Shown here: positions 35,080 through 43,757 of the stretch, piece after piece | Layout: each line of letters starts with the position of its first letter | Numbering within the stretch: position 1 is the first letter of the stretch | Made by a program: the position numbers and the translations under genes | Assembly (NCBI RefSeq): GCF_030269305.1 | Contig: NZ_BSTC01000004.1 | Coordinates: forward strand, 163,963 to 227,962 | Direction of reading: 5' to 3' | Source of the DNA: Kineosporia sp. NBRC 101731 | GTDB taxonomy: Bacteria; Actinomycetota; Actinomycetes; Actinomycetales; Kineosporiaceae | Length of the DNA stretch: 64,000 bases | Notes under the pieces: generated by a model | What the model saw: only the letters and a program-made list of their open reading frames with translations | What the model was told of the DNA's origin: nothing | Databases searched by the model: none

Positions 35080-36165
35080 TCACCGCTCGATCAGGGCCGA
35101 GGCCAGAGTGCGGCCGTCGGCGCGGGGGGTGCTCTCGCGCAGCTGCACGTGACCGGTGACCCGGATGGTCTCGACCGGGGTCCCCGATTCCCGAAGAGCC
35201 AGTTCCACCGCGCGCTCCCCCAGTTCCTGCAGGGGCACACCGACGGTGCTCAGGGCCGGGGTGACGTCGCGCAGGGTCTCGATGTCGTCGAAACCGGCGA
35301 TCGCCACGTCGCGGCCGGCCACCAGCCCCGCCTCCCGCAGCGCCGCCATCGCGCCGACCGCCATCACGTCGTTGACCGCGAACACGCACGACACCGCCGG
35401 GGCCCGCGCGATCAGCCGTTGCATCGCCTCGTAACCGCCGTCCCGGGTGAAGGCCGCTCGCAGCACGTTCTCCCGGGCCAGGCGGGTGCCCGAACGCCGC
35501 AGGCCGTCGCGGAAACCGGCCAGCCGGTCCTGCGAGGTCAGCATCGCCGGGTCACCCGCGAGCACCGCGAACTCCTGGTGCCCGAGCTCCACCAGCGCCT
35601 GGGACAGGGCCTGGGCGCCGGCCCGGTTCTCGATGGCCAGGGTGTCCACGGGCAGCACCGGCTGGGTGATGGCCGCGACCCGTCCGCCGGCCTCGATGTA
35701 TGCCTCGAACTCCTCGATCAGGCGCGCGGTCGCGACCTGGTCGGAGGTCCGGCTACCGACCAGCACGATCGCCCGCGCCCGCTGCCGCCGCAGCCGGGCC
35801 ACACTCTCCAGTTCGGCCCCGGCACGGCGCCCGGTGGTCGCGATGGTGACCGCCAGGCCCTGGTCCTCCGCCCCCTTGATCACCCCGGCGGCGATCGAGG
35901 AGAAGTAGGGGTCGGCGATGTCGTGCATGACCAGGCCCACCGAGTCGGTGCGGCCGCGGGCGACGGCCTGGGCATTGGGGTTGGGCGCGTAGTCCAGGCG
36001 CCGGGCGGCCTCCAGCACCCGCTCGCGCAGGTCGTCGGCCACCCGCCGGTTCTTGCTGCCGTTCAGCGCCCGCGACGCGGTGGCCAGCGAGACCCCCGCG
36101 AGGGCAGCCACGTCGGCGAGCGTCACCAGGGCCACGCCGCCGGAGCTTCTGTCGAGGTCACGCAT
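35080..36165 (-). CDS. LacI-family transcriptional regulator
   Basis: The 361-residue protein has the LacI DNA-binding headpiece TLADVAALAGVSLATASRAL at ~15-35 with hinge helix motif YAPNPNAQAVARG near 60. The periplasmic-binding-like effector domain follows (GLVMHDIADPYFSSIAAG, FAVNDVMAVGAMAAL, VAIAGFDDIE). It closes a seven-gene co-directional set with a sugar ABC importer and oxidoreductase. It is the obvious candidate to bind the palindromes at 42297 and 42475, releasing them when a sugar or catabolite binds. Confidence 0.95.
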   Translation of the reverse strand: MRDLDRSSGGVALVTLADVAALAGVSLATASRALNGSKNRRVADDLRERVLEAARRLDYAPNPNAQAVARGRTDSVGLVMHDIADPYFSSIAAGVIKGAEDQGLAVTIATTGRRAGAELESVARLRRQRARAIVLVGSRTSDQVATARLIEEFEAYIEAGGRVAAITQPVLPVDTLAIENRAGAQALSQALVELGHQEFAVLAGDPAMLTSQDRLAGFRDGLRRSGTRLARENVLRAAFTRDGGYEAMQRLIARAPAVSCVFAVNDVMAVGAMAALREAGLVAGRDVAIAGFDDIETLRDVTPALSTVGVPLQELGERAVELALRESGTPVETIRVTGHVQLRESTPRADGRTLASALIER

Positions 36166-36255
36166 GGCACTGATTGTGCCGCAGAGTAGTCAGAGTAGTC
36201 AGGGCCCTCAGCCACCGTCACCCGGTCCTCCCGATCCTCCCGATCACCGTCCATG

Positions 36256-36993
36256 TCAGGCGTTCGGGACGGGGTAGGCGTTCAGGTAACCGCACATGCC
36301 GAGCGTCACCTGCTCCGGTCGTTGCGTGCGCGACACCGTGGCCTCCCGCAGATACGTGTGGTCACCGGCCGCCAGAGCGTCCAGTTGCGCTGCGGTACGG
36401 GCAACGGACGCGGCGGCACCCGCGGCGAGGATCCCTCGCCAGTCGTCGAGTACGGGTTGCACCAGACGGCTTGAGGACGCGTGGAACGCCTCCAACGGTT
36501 TCGGGTCACCGGCCTCGAACGCCTCCCGCAGTTCCCGGAAACCCACGACGGCCAGGTCACGCCGCCGGCGGGCCCGGTCGGCGGAGGGAGTGCCGTCCGG
36601 GCCCGTCAGGTCGCGCGCCCTCCGGTAGGTCTCCCGGTCGGCCAGGTGAGCGGGCGGGAAGGTGAGCACGGCGTCGCCGGCCTCGGGCAGGCCCGAGTTC
36701 TGCATCAGCACGAGTACCTGCAGGTCACCGTCGTTGATCGCCCGGTGGATCGTTCCGGGGGTGAACCAGACCACGTCGCCGGCGCCCAGCGGCTGCTCGC
36801 TGAACCCGTCGAGGGTCAGCGTCTGCAGCCGGCCCCGCCCGGAGATCACCAGATAGGCCTCGGTACAGCACAGATGCAGGTGCGGTGAGCCACCGCACAG
36901 GCCGTCGAGCGCTTCCCAGGGATACACCCGCAGCGCACTCAGACCCACGCTCCCCGGAAGGGGGGCGTCGTGCGTCCCTGATTCCGAACTCAC
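36256..36993 (-). CDS. Cupin-domain protein with helical C-terminal extension
   Basis: The 245-residue protein starts at GTG 36993, overlapping the upstream stop by 4 bases. Its first ~120 residues form a cupin barrel: SPHLHLCCTEAYLVISGRG supplies the His-His-Glu metal set and GDVVWFTPGTIHRAIN the second His. The last ~120 residues are helical and Arg-rich, an extension not needed for the cupin fold. It is probably a sugar-binding isomerase or epimerase in the 36-46 kb carbohydrate regulon; the reaction is unknown. Confidence 0.8.
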   Translation of the reverse strand: MSSESGTHDAPLPGSVGLSALRVYPWEALDGLCGGSPHLHLCCTEAYLVISGRGRLQTLTLDGFSEQPLGAGDVVWFTPGTIHRAINDGDLQVLVLMQNSGLPEAGDAVLTFPPAHLADRETYRRARDLTGPDGTPSADRARRRRDLAVVGFRELREAFEAGDPKPLEAFHASSSRLVQPVLDDWRGILAAGAAASVARTAAQLDALAAGDHTYLREATVSRTQRPEQVTLGMCGYLNAYPVPNA

Positions 36994-37889
36994 TGGGCCA
37001 CCCGCGAAAGGTAGCTTTCGATGGCGTCTTTGGACCAGGCGCCGTCGGCGATGACGAACCGGTGCGCGAGGATGAGGGTCTCCCCGGGGGCCAGCACGAT
37101 CTCCTGGTGGAAGGCGGGCGAGGGCGCGACCGCCGGGAACGGGTCGTTGCGCACGAACCACGTCAGCGAACCGTGCGAGGTCTCCCCGGCCACCGCGAGA
37201 ATCGTCACCTCCCCGTCGATGTCGTCGTTCTGCCCGGTGTAGGCCAGCCACGCCGACTCCGTGCCCATGGCCTGCGCACCGGCCCCGTCCGCGGCCAGCA
37301 CCGCACCGCCGGTGAGGTTACGCGGGCCCCGCCAGAACCAGCCGGTGTAGCCGGCGTTCTCGCGGCCGTGGGTGGTCGGGCTGCCCAGTTCGAGGTCCGC
37401 CCCGCGAATGTTGGTGAGCTCGCTGCGCACGTCGATCACGTACGACCCGGTCGTGGCGTCCACCGAGTGCACCCGCAGGCGACGCCGCTCGGACACCCAT
37501 TCCTCGCCTCCCTGCGTCACCCAGGTCAGCTCCTCGTTCAGGGTGAGCTCGGTGCCGTCGTGATCGATCGTGTCGAAGGCGTCGTGCCGCATCCCGCCGA
37601 CGTTCTCCAGCGGGAGGTAACCCTCACCGTGCACGTAGGTGTTTCCGCCCCAGAAGTTCTGGCCCGACACGTGCGACCAGGTCATCTGAAGACCCTTGTG
37701 CCAGCGGTGGTCCCACGGCCGGTAGGCCGACACCAGAGCCCCTGACAGCGTCCGTAGCGGGTGCAGGTACGGCTTGGGCGCCTCGAACTGCGGCATCTCC
37801 TCGCCGTACACGTAGCGCAGGATCTCGACGGCCCCGACCCCGATCCCGATGCTGTGGCCGTGCCGGTGGTCGATCGTCAGCTGGGTCAT
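36990..37889 (-). CDS. DUF6807 (PmoA-like) family protein
   Basis: The 299-residue beta-rich protein matches the DUF6807/PmoA-like group: RPWDHRWHKGLQMTWSHVSG and NFWGGNTYVHGEG, SPTTHGRENAGYTGWFWRGPR, and NDPFPAVAPSPAF. Relatives are common next to Gfo/Idh/MocA oxidoreductases and sugar isomerases and are thought to act on carbohydrates. The annotation 'methane oxygenase PmoA' seen in databases does not imply methane oxidation. It overlaps the upstream oxidoreductase gene by 4 bases (ATGA). Confidence 0.8.
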   Translation of the reverse strand: MTQLTIDHRHGHSIGIGVGAVEILRYVYGEEMPQFEAPKPYLHPLRTLSGALVSAYRPWDHRWHKGLQMTWSHVSGQNFWGGNTYVHGEGYLPLENVGGMRHDAFDTIDHDGTELTLNEELTWVTQGGEEWVSERRRLRVHSVDATTGSYVIDVRSELTNIRGADLELGSPTTHGRENAGYTGWFWRGPRNLTGGAVLAADGAGAQAMGTESAWLAYTGQNDDIDGEVTILAVAGETSHGSLTWFVRNDPFPAVAPSPAFHQEIVLAPGETLILAHRFVIADGAWSKDAIESYLSRVAQ

Positions 37890-39007
37890 CGGGCGACCTC
37901 CGGGGTCGTGCCGGGACGTGCGGGCCGGTACTGCCCGCCGCCGTCGAGCTGGGTGTAGAAGGGGTTTCCGGGTCTCAGGTCCTCGCGCCGGACCGGCTGA
38001 CCGGTGATCGCCGACTGGTAGAGACCGGTGACCAGTTCCAGGCTGCGGCGGCCGTCGTGACCGCTGGCGGGCGGGCGCGACCCGGCGTCCATCGCGTCGA
38101 GGTAGCTCTTCAGCTGGGCCGTGTGCGAGCTGGCCTCGTCGGTCGGCGGGGCCCAGGCGGCACCGTCCACCCCGTCGCGGGGCGTCCACGTCCAGTGCGA
38201 GTTGTCGTACCCGTACAGGTGCGAGACCTCGACCGTGGCGTCGGTGAAGTCGAACCGCAGGTAGCTCTCCTGCCGCGGCGAGAGCACGCTGTTGACCACC
38301 GAGGCCAGCGCGCCGCTCTCGAACGAGACCGCGGCCACCGACACGTCTTCGGTCTGCACGTCGCGATCGAGAGTGCCCATCAGTGAGCGGATCTCGTGCC
38401 AGTCGCCGAGCAGCGAGAGCATCAGGTCCATCTGGTGGATGCCGTGGCCCATGGCCGGGCCACCACCCTCGGTCTCGAACTTCCCCCGCCAGGGCACGGC
38501 GTAGTAGTCGTGGTCGCGGTACCAGAGGGTGTGGCAGATCGCGACGTGCGGGCGCCCCAGCGTGCCTTCAGCGACCTGCTGCCGCAAGGTGTTCGCGGCC
38601 GAGCCGAAGCGGTGCTGGAACACGTAGCCGACGTACGGACCGGCCTGATCGTCAGCGCTTTCGGCCGCCGCCAGCTCGTCGTACTCGGCCAGCGACAGCA
38701 CCGGGGGCTTCTCACACCACACCCAGGCCCCCGCCGCGAGGCTCGCCAGAACGGCCTCGCGGTGGGCGCCGGGCGGGGTGCACACCGTCACCAGGTCCGG
38801 GTGGACGTCGGCCAGCAGGGTCGCGAGGTCGGTGAACACGGCCGGCACCCCGTGCTCGGCCGCGAACGCCGCCGCACGCGCCCCGTCCAGGTCGGCGACC
38901 GCGACGACCTCCGCCCGGTCGCCCAGAGCCCTGACCGCCCCGGCGTGGGCCGCGGCGATGGCCCCGGCCCCGACGATCGCGACCCGGTACTTGCTCCCGC
39001 TCGGCAT
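37886..39007 (-). CDS. Gfo/Idh/MocA-family oxidoreductase
   Basis: The 373-residue protein has the Rossmann motif AIVGAGAIAAAHAG (~9-22), the WCEKPPVLS motif near 98, and a C-terminal substrate domain with GHGIHQMDLMLSL carrying the conserved Asp. It likely oxidises or reduces a sugar or sugar acid using NAD(P). It lies 81 bases downstream of the solute-binding protein gene and overlaps the PmoA-like gene, so it belongs to the importer operon. Confidence 0.93.
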   Translation of the reverse strand: MPSGSKYRVAIVGAGAIAAAHAGAVRALGDRAEVVAVADLDGARAAAFAAEHGVPAVFTDLATLLADVHPDLVTVCTPPGAHREAVLASLAAGAWVWCEKPPVLSLAEYDELAAAESADDQAGPYVGYVFQHRFGSAANTLRQQVAEGTLGRPHVAICHTLWYRDHDYYAVPWRGKFETEGGGPAMGHGIHQMDLMLSLLGDWHEIRSLMGTLDRDVQTEDVSVAAVSFESGALASVVNSVLSPRQESYLRFDFTDATVEVSHLYGYDNSHWTWTPRDGVDGAAWAPPTDEASSHTAQLKSYLDAMDAGSRPPASGHDGRRSLELVTGLYQSAITGQPVRREDLRPGNPFYTQLDGGGQYRPARPGTTPEVAR

Positions 39008-39053
39008 ATTCCGTGTCCTCCCGGTCGTGCTGGTCAGTGCTGTTCGCTGCTGG

Positions 39054-39081
39054 CTACTGGCTACTAGCTACTAGCTACTGG
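39054..39081. repeat. 7-bp tandem repeat (CTACTRG), four copies
   Basis: Four CTACTGG/CTACTAG units in the 81-bp gap between the solute-binding protein stop and the downstream oxidoreductase gene. It may have arisen by slippage; no regulatory role is shown. Confidence 0.75.
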
Positions 39082-39088
39082 TGACCGG

Positions 39089-40411
39089 TTACTTGGCATT
39101 CTCGACCGAGGCGGTCAGCTCCTCGACGTACTTCTTGCCCGCCTCGGCCGCGGACTGCCGGTCGAACAGCACCTCCTGCATGTACCGGGCGGTGAGGTTG
39201 TTGATGTCGCTGGCGCCGGCCGGGGTGAGCGCCGGCGGGTCGGCGACCACGGAGGCCACCTTGTCGTTGTACGCGGCGGCCAGCTCCGACGTCGGGTCGA
39301 GGCTGGGCCGGATCGCCTTCAGGGTCGCCTCGTTGGCCGGGATACCGCGGTCGGTGCCGAGGATCTTGGCGGCCTCGGTGTTGTTCGTCAGGTAGTCGAC
39401 GAACTTCGCGGCCTCGGCCGGGTGCTGGGTGCCCGCCGAGATCGACCAGTACATCGACGGCTTGTAGTAGAAGCCCGGCGCGCTGCCCCCGGCCGCCTGC
39501 GGCAGCTGCAGCAGCTTGAAGGTCTCCTCCTTCGTGGCCTCCTGCAGCGACGAGATCTGGGTGTTGTAGTTGAAGTTGATCGCCTGCTTGCCCAGCACCA
39601 GCCAGGTCTGGTTCAGCGGGGCGGTCAGCTGCTCGGCCGTCGACTCCGCCGAGGGCTGGCCCTTACCGGCCAGCTTGCGGTTGAACTCCCACATCTCCGC
39701 GGGAATCGCCGGGTCGAGCACGACCTTGCCCTCGTCGTCGAAGAGCGCACCGCCGTGCTGGCGGGCCCAGATGGTGAGCAGACCGGCCTCGGTACCCAGC
39801 GCACCGGAACCGACCACGTCACCGCCGGAGGCCTCCATGATCTTCGCGGAGATGTCGGCGAAGTCGTCCCAGGTCCAGCTGGTGTCGTCGGGCAGGTCCA
39901 CGCCGTACTTGTCGAACAGCCGGGTGTTGACCACGGCCGACAGCGAGCCGTTGCCGATGGGCAGCGCGTACTGCGTGCCCCCGGCCTGCCCGGCGGCCAG
40001 GGAGATGTCGCTGAAGCCGTCGGTCTTCAGGAACTCCTTGGTCTTGCCCAGGTCGAGCAGCGAACCGCGGTCGGCGTAGGTGCGCAGGTACAGCTCGTCC
40101 ATCTGCACGATGTCGGCGGCGTCGCTGGCCGCGAACGTGGTGGCCAGCCGGTCCCAGTACCCCACCCAGTCGGCGAACTCACCCTTGATCTTGATCTTCG
40201 GGTTCTCCTTCTGGAACGCGTCGATCACCTTCTGGGTGACCTCGTGACGCGCGTCCGAGCCCCACCAGGTGAACCGGAGTGTCACCTCCTCGTTGGAGAG
40301 GGCGACGTCGGTGTCTTCGTCCTGGCTGACCCCACAGGCGGCCAGGCTCAGGGCGGAGAAGCCCGCGAACGCTCCGCCGAGCAGTGTCCGGCGGGAGAAG
40401 GGGGTGGTCAT
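39089..40411 (-). CDS. Sugar ABC transporter solute-binding lipoprotein (CUT1/MalE type)
   Basis: The 440-residue protein has a twin-arginine-like lipoprotein signal: RRTLLGGAFAGFSALSLAAC with the lipobox Cys near residue 26. The mature protein shows family 1 binding-protein features (VTLRFTWWGSDARHEVTQ, ADIVQMDELYLRTYADRG, YALPIGNGS, KPSMYWSISAGTQHPAEA, RGIPANEATL). It would capture an oligosaccharide or sugar outside the membrane for the two permeases encoded immediately upstream. The start shares a base with the permease stop. No ATPase gene is present, as usual for CUT1 systems that use a shared MsiK-type ATPase. Confidence 0.95.
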   Translation of the reverse strand: MTTPFSRRTLLGGAFAGFSALSLAACGVSQDEDTDVALSNEEVTLRFTWWGSDARHEVTQKVIDAFQKENPKIKIKGEFADWVGYWDRLATTFAASDAADIVQMDELYLRTYADRGSLLDLGKTKEFLKTDGFSDISLAAGQAGGTQYALPIGNGSLSAVVNTRLFDKYGVDLPDDTSWTWDDFADISAKIMEASGGDVVGSGALGTEAGLLTIWARQHGGALFDDEGKVVLDPAIPAEMWEFNRKLAGKGQPSAESTAEQLTAPLNQTWLVLGKQAINFNYNTQISSLQEATKEETFKLLQLPQAAGGSAPGFYYKPSMYWSISAGTQHPAEAAKFVDYLTNNTEAAKILGTDRGIPANEATLKAIRPSLDPTSELAAAYNDKVASVVADPPALTPAGASDINNLTARYMQEVLFDRQSAAEAGKKYVEELTASVENAK

Positions 40412-41325
40412 CACTTGCCTCCGGTGGTGGCGATGCCCTGGATCAGGTAGCGCTGACCGAGCAGGAACGCCAGGAAGATGGGGACGAGGGAAACGACGCT
40501 CATCGCGAACAGAGCGCCGAAGGAGCTGTTCTCCTGGGCATCGATGAACGAGCGCAGCGCGACCGGCACGGTGTACAGGTCCGGGTCGGTCAGGAAGATC
40601 AGCTGGGTGAAGAAGTCGTTCCAGGTCCAGATGAACGTGAAGATCGCCGTGGTCGCCAGCGCCGGTGTCATCAGGGGCAGGATGATGCGCAGGAAGATCC
40701 GGGCGTGCCCGGCACCGTCGATGCGCGCCGCCTCGTCCAGCTCCCGGGGGATGCCGCGGATGAACTGCACCATCAGGAAGATGAAGAACGCGTCCGTGGC
40801 CAGCAGTTTCGGGGCGATCAGCGGCACGAACGTGTTGATCAGGTCGAGGTTGGCCCACAGGATGTACTGCGGAACGATCACCACGTGCACCGGCAGCATG
40901 ATCGTCAGCAGCATGATCGCGAACGCCGTGCGCTTGAACGGGAACTCCAGCCGGGCGAACGCGTACGCGGCCATCGAGCACGACACCAGGTTCCCGACGA
41001 TCGCGCCGAGCACCACGATCGCCGAGTTCAGCAGGTAGCTGCCGAACGGCTGGGCCAGGGCGTTCCAGCCGTCCGGATAGTGCGAGGTGTCGAACGTGTT
41101 GACGAAGATCCCGTAGCTGCTGAAGATCTCGTTGTCCGGCCGCAGTGAGCTGGCAACCATCCACAGCAGCGGGTAGAGCATCACGAACGCCGCGGTGATC
41201 AGCAGTGCGTGCCGCAGTACCGAGCGCAGGCGAGATCCGTTGCTGCGGCGCGGAATTGCTCTCGGAGTCGGTGGTTTCGGCGGTGGCGCGGCTACGGGCG
41301 GAGCCACCGAGGCATCAGTTGTCAT
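40411..41325 (-). CDS. Sugar ABC transporter permease (MalG/CUT1 type)
   Basis: The 304-residue permease has six transmembrane helices after a Pro/Ala-rich cytosolic tail. The ATPase-coupling loop is RELDEAARIDGAGHARIFLRIILPL near 205-230, the 'EAA' motif. It overlaps the partner permease gene by 11 bases and the binding-protein gene by one base. Confidence 0.95.
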   Translation of the reverse strand: MTTDASVAPPVAAPPPKPPTPRAIPRRSNGSRLRSVLRHALLITAAFVMLYPLLWMVASSLRPDNEIFSSYGIFVNTFDTSHYPDGWNALAQPFGSYLLNSAIVVLGAIVGNLVSCSMAAYAFARLEFPFKRTAFAIMLLTIMLPVHVVIVPQYILWANLDLINTFVPLIAPKLLATDAFFIFLMVQFIRGIPRELDEAARIDGAGHARIFLRIILPLMTPALATTAIFTFIWTWNDFFTQLIFLTDPDLYTVPVALRSFIDAQENSSFGALFAMSVVSLVPIFLAFLLGQRYLIQGIATTGGK

Positions 41326-42259
41326 AGAACACCCAGAATTTCGAGGCCCAGAAGTTGATGGCCGTGAAGACCGCGATGATGAGCAGCAACAGCCAGGCGA
41401 GCGCCGATGCGTAGCCCATGTTGAAGTTCACGAATCCCTGTTGGTACAGGTAGAGCGTGAAGAACAGCGTCGAGTCGGAGGGACCACCACGACCGTCGGA
41501 CACGATGAAGGCCTGGGTGAAGGACTGGAAGGCCCCGATGAGCCCGAGCACGAGGTTGAAGAAGATGATCGGCGAGAGCATGGGCAGCGTGATGTTGCGG
41601 AACTGCTGCCGGCGCGAGGCACCGTCCACCGACGCCGCCTCGTAGAACTCCCGCGGGATCTGCCGCAGCCCGGCCAGGAAGATGACCATCGGCGCCCCGA
41701 AAGTCCAGACGTGCAGCAGGATCAGCGTCGACAGGGCGGTCGAGGGCTGAGATATCCAGCCCGGTCCGTCGATGCCGAACAGCGACAGGAACTGGTTGAA
41801 CAGCCCGTCGACACCGAAGACCCGCTTCCACAGCACGGCCACCGCCACGCTCGAGCCGAGCAGCGAGGGCAGGTAGAAGATCGAGCGGTAGAGCGAGAGC
41901 CCTCGCAGACCCCGGTCCAGCACCACGGCCAGCCCGAGGGCGACGGCCAGCTGGATCGGGGTGGAGACGAAGACGTAGACCATCGTGACGGTCAGGCTCT
42001 TCGCCAGCCGGGTGTCGTCCAGCATGCGCTGGATGTTTTCCAGACCGGTGAAATTTGCGTTGCTGAGCAGGTTGTAGTCCGTGAAGGACAGATACAGCGA
42101 CATCAGCATCGGGCCGGCCGTGATGGCGACCAGTCCGATGATCCAGGGTGCCAGGAAGACGATAGCCGCCTTCCCGTCGTGGGTCTTCACTCCTTGACCC
42201 TTGCGCCCGGAGCGCCCGGAAGGCTTTCTCAGCGTCCGGATCTCACTGACCACACTCAA
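41315..42259 (-). CDS. Sugar ABC transporter permease (MalF/CUT1 type)
   Basis: The 314-residue permease has transmembrane segments starting at AAIVFLAPWIIGLVAI and the EAA coupling loop REFYEAASVDGASRRQQFRN near 225-245. It is the first gene of the importer operon; the divergent promoter region upstream carries two LacI-type palindromes. The N-terminal Arg/Lys-rich tail is cytosolic. Confidence 0.95.
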   Translation of the reverse strand: MSVVSEIRTLRKPSGRSGRKGQGVKTHDGKAAIVFLAPWIIGLVAITAGPMLMSLYLSFTDYNLLSNANFTGLENIQRMLDDTRLAKSLTVTMVYVFVSTPIQLAVALGLAVVLDRGLRGLSLYRSIFYLPSLLGSSVAVAVLWKRVFGVDGLFNQFLSLFGIDGPGWISQPSTALSTLILLHVWTFGAPMVIFLAGLRQIPREFYEAASVDGASRRQQFRNITLPMLSPIIFFNLVLGLIGAFQSFTQAFIVSDGRGGPSDSTLFFTLYLYQQGFVNFNMGYASALAWLLLLIIAVFTAINFWASKFWVFYDN

Positions 42260-42296
42260 GGCCGACCTCCTTGCCTGCCAAGCGACGTTGCTGCAG

Positions 42297-42310
42297 GGAA
42301 AGCGCTATCC
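42297..42310. promoter_or_regulatory. Candidate LacI-family operator, importer side
   Basis: GGAAAGC-GCTATCC is a CG-centred palindrome with one mismatch pair, the usual form of LacI-family operators. It lies 38 bases upstream of the minus-strand permease start. Confidence 0.55.
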
Positions 42311-42474
42311 AGCGCGGACCCAGTGAAACAGCTCACGCGGATTCGGGCAATGCCCTTCTCCCAACTTTCCGGCGCCAACCGGACATCTGCCGTTCACCGT
42401 CTGCTGGTGGGAGCAAGCGTGCGACGAACGGTCGTGCGGCTGTTGACCCTCGCCGCCGGTGGTGCCAGTCTGCT

Positions 42475-42488
42475 GGAAAGCGTTTACC
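42475..42488. promoter_or_regulatory. Candidate LacI-family operator, catabolic side
   Basis: GGAAAGC-GTTTACC shares its left half exactly with the site at 42297 and has the same CG centre. It lies 73 bases upstream of the plus-strand oxidoreductase start. Confidence 0.55.
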
Positions 42489-42560
42489 ACGAGGTCGTCG
42501 GCGGGCCGCCTGCCGACGACCCGTTTCCCTGTGCGCGAAGCCATCGAACGAGGAGTCGGC

Positions 42561-43757
42561 ATGGCACACGACCCCATCGGCATCATCATGAACGGCGTCT
42601 CCGGGCGCATGGGCTACCGCCAGCATCTGCTGCGCTCGATCCTCGCGATCCGTGAGGACGGCGGCGTCCTGCTCGCCGACGGCACCCGGGTCCAGGTCGA
42701 GCCACTGCTGGTCGGGCGCAGCGAGGACAAGCTCGCGCAGATCGCGAAGAAGCACGACATCGCCGACTGGACGACCGATCTGGACGCCGCCCTGAGCGAC
42801 CCGCGCTGGAGCGTCTACGGCGACTTCCAGATCACCAGCGCCCGGGTCCCGGCCCTGCGCAAGGCGATCGCGGCGGGCCGGGCGATCTACACCGAGAAGC
42901 CCACCGCCGGAACCCTGGACGAGGCCCTGGAGCTGGCCGGGCTGGCCCGGGCCGCCGGGGTGAAGAACGGCGTGGTGCACGACAAGCTCTACCTGCCCGG
43001 CCTGCGCAAGCTCGCCCGGCTGGTGGAGTCCGGGTTCTTCGGGCGCATCCTGTCGATCCGCGGCGAGTTCGGCTACTGGGTGTTCGAGGGCGACTGGCAA
43101 AGTGCGCAACGCCCCAGCTGGAACTACCGCAGCGAAGACGGCGGGGGCATCGTCGCGGACATGTTCCCGCACTGGAACTACCTGCTGGAGAATCTGTTCG
43201 GACCGGTCGAGGCGGTGTATGCACGGGCCGTCACGCACCTGCCCAGCCGCACCGACGAGCAGGGCCGCCCGTACCCGGCCACGGCCGACGACGCCGCCTA
43301 CGCGGTGTTCGAGCTGGCCGGCGGCGTGGTGGCACAGCTGAACTCCAGCTGGGCGGTGCGGGTCAACCGCCAGGAGCTCGTGGAGTTCCAGGTCGACGGC
43401 ACGCACGGCAGCGCCGTGGCCGGGCTGTTCGGCTGCCGGGCCCAGCACCGCACGGCCACCCCGAAGCCGGTCTGGAACCCCGACCTGGCCGAGACCCACG
43501 ACTACGCCGCCGACTGGGCACCGGTGCCGGACAACGATGTGTTCGGCAACGGCTTCCGTGAGCAGTGGGAGCAGTTCCTGCGCCACGTCGCGGACGACTC
43601 CCCCTACCACTTCGACCTGCTGGCCGGTGCCCGTGGTGTGCGGCTGGCCGAGGCCGGGCTGGAGAGCTCACGCACGGGCCGGCGCATCGAGCTGGCCCCG
43701 CTGCAGACCAGCGGCCCGGACGTGAGCCCCGGCACCTCGACGGTGGGGGCCCTCTGA
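42561..43757 (+). CDS. Gfo/Idh/MocA-family oxidoreductase (catabolic arm)
   Basis: The 398-residue protein starts at ATG 42561 behind GAGGAG. Its nucleotide fold begins IGIIMNGVSGRMGYRQHL (a dihydrodipicolinate-reductase-like variant of the usual GxGxxG), with the YTEKPTAG motif near 113. The substrate domain contains DMFPHWNYLLENLFG. It is unlike the other oxidoreductase in the cluster, so the pathway may use two separate redox steps. Its stop shares a base with the DUF993 start (TGATG). Confidence 0.9.
   Translation: MAHDPIGIIMNGVSGRMGYRQHLLRSILAIREDGGVLLADGTRVQVEPLLVGRSEDKLAQIAKKHDIADWTTDLDAALSDPRWSVYGDFQITSARVPALRKAIAAGRAIYTEKPTAGTLDEALELAGLARAAGVKNGVVHDKLYLPGLRKLARLVESGFFGRILSIRGEFGYWVFEGDWQSAQRPSWNYRSEDGGGIVADMFPHWNYLLENLFGPVEAVYARAVTHLPSRTDEQGRPYPATADDAAYAVFELAGGVVAQLNSSWAVRVNRQELVEFQVDGTHGSAVAGLFGCRAQHRTATPKPVWNPDLAETHDYAADWAPVPDNDVFGNGFREQWEQFLRHVADDSPYHFDLLAGARGVRLAEAGLESSRTGRRIELAPLQTSGPDVSPGTSTVGAL

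Larger units (their letters stand above)
42260..42560. promoter_or_regulatory. Divergent promoter region of the carbohydrate regulon
   Basis: About 300 bases between the importer operon (minus) and the oxidoreductase-DUF993-isomerase operon (plus), with no convincing gene. It contains two LacI-type palindromes (next two entries), one near each operon start. Confidence 0.6.

Noticed and set aside
36990..37889. Methane monooxygenase subunit PmoA
   Set aside because: The name is a database legacy for DUF6807 proteins; the sequence is a soluble beta-rich protein in a sugar cluster, with no membrane helices.
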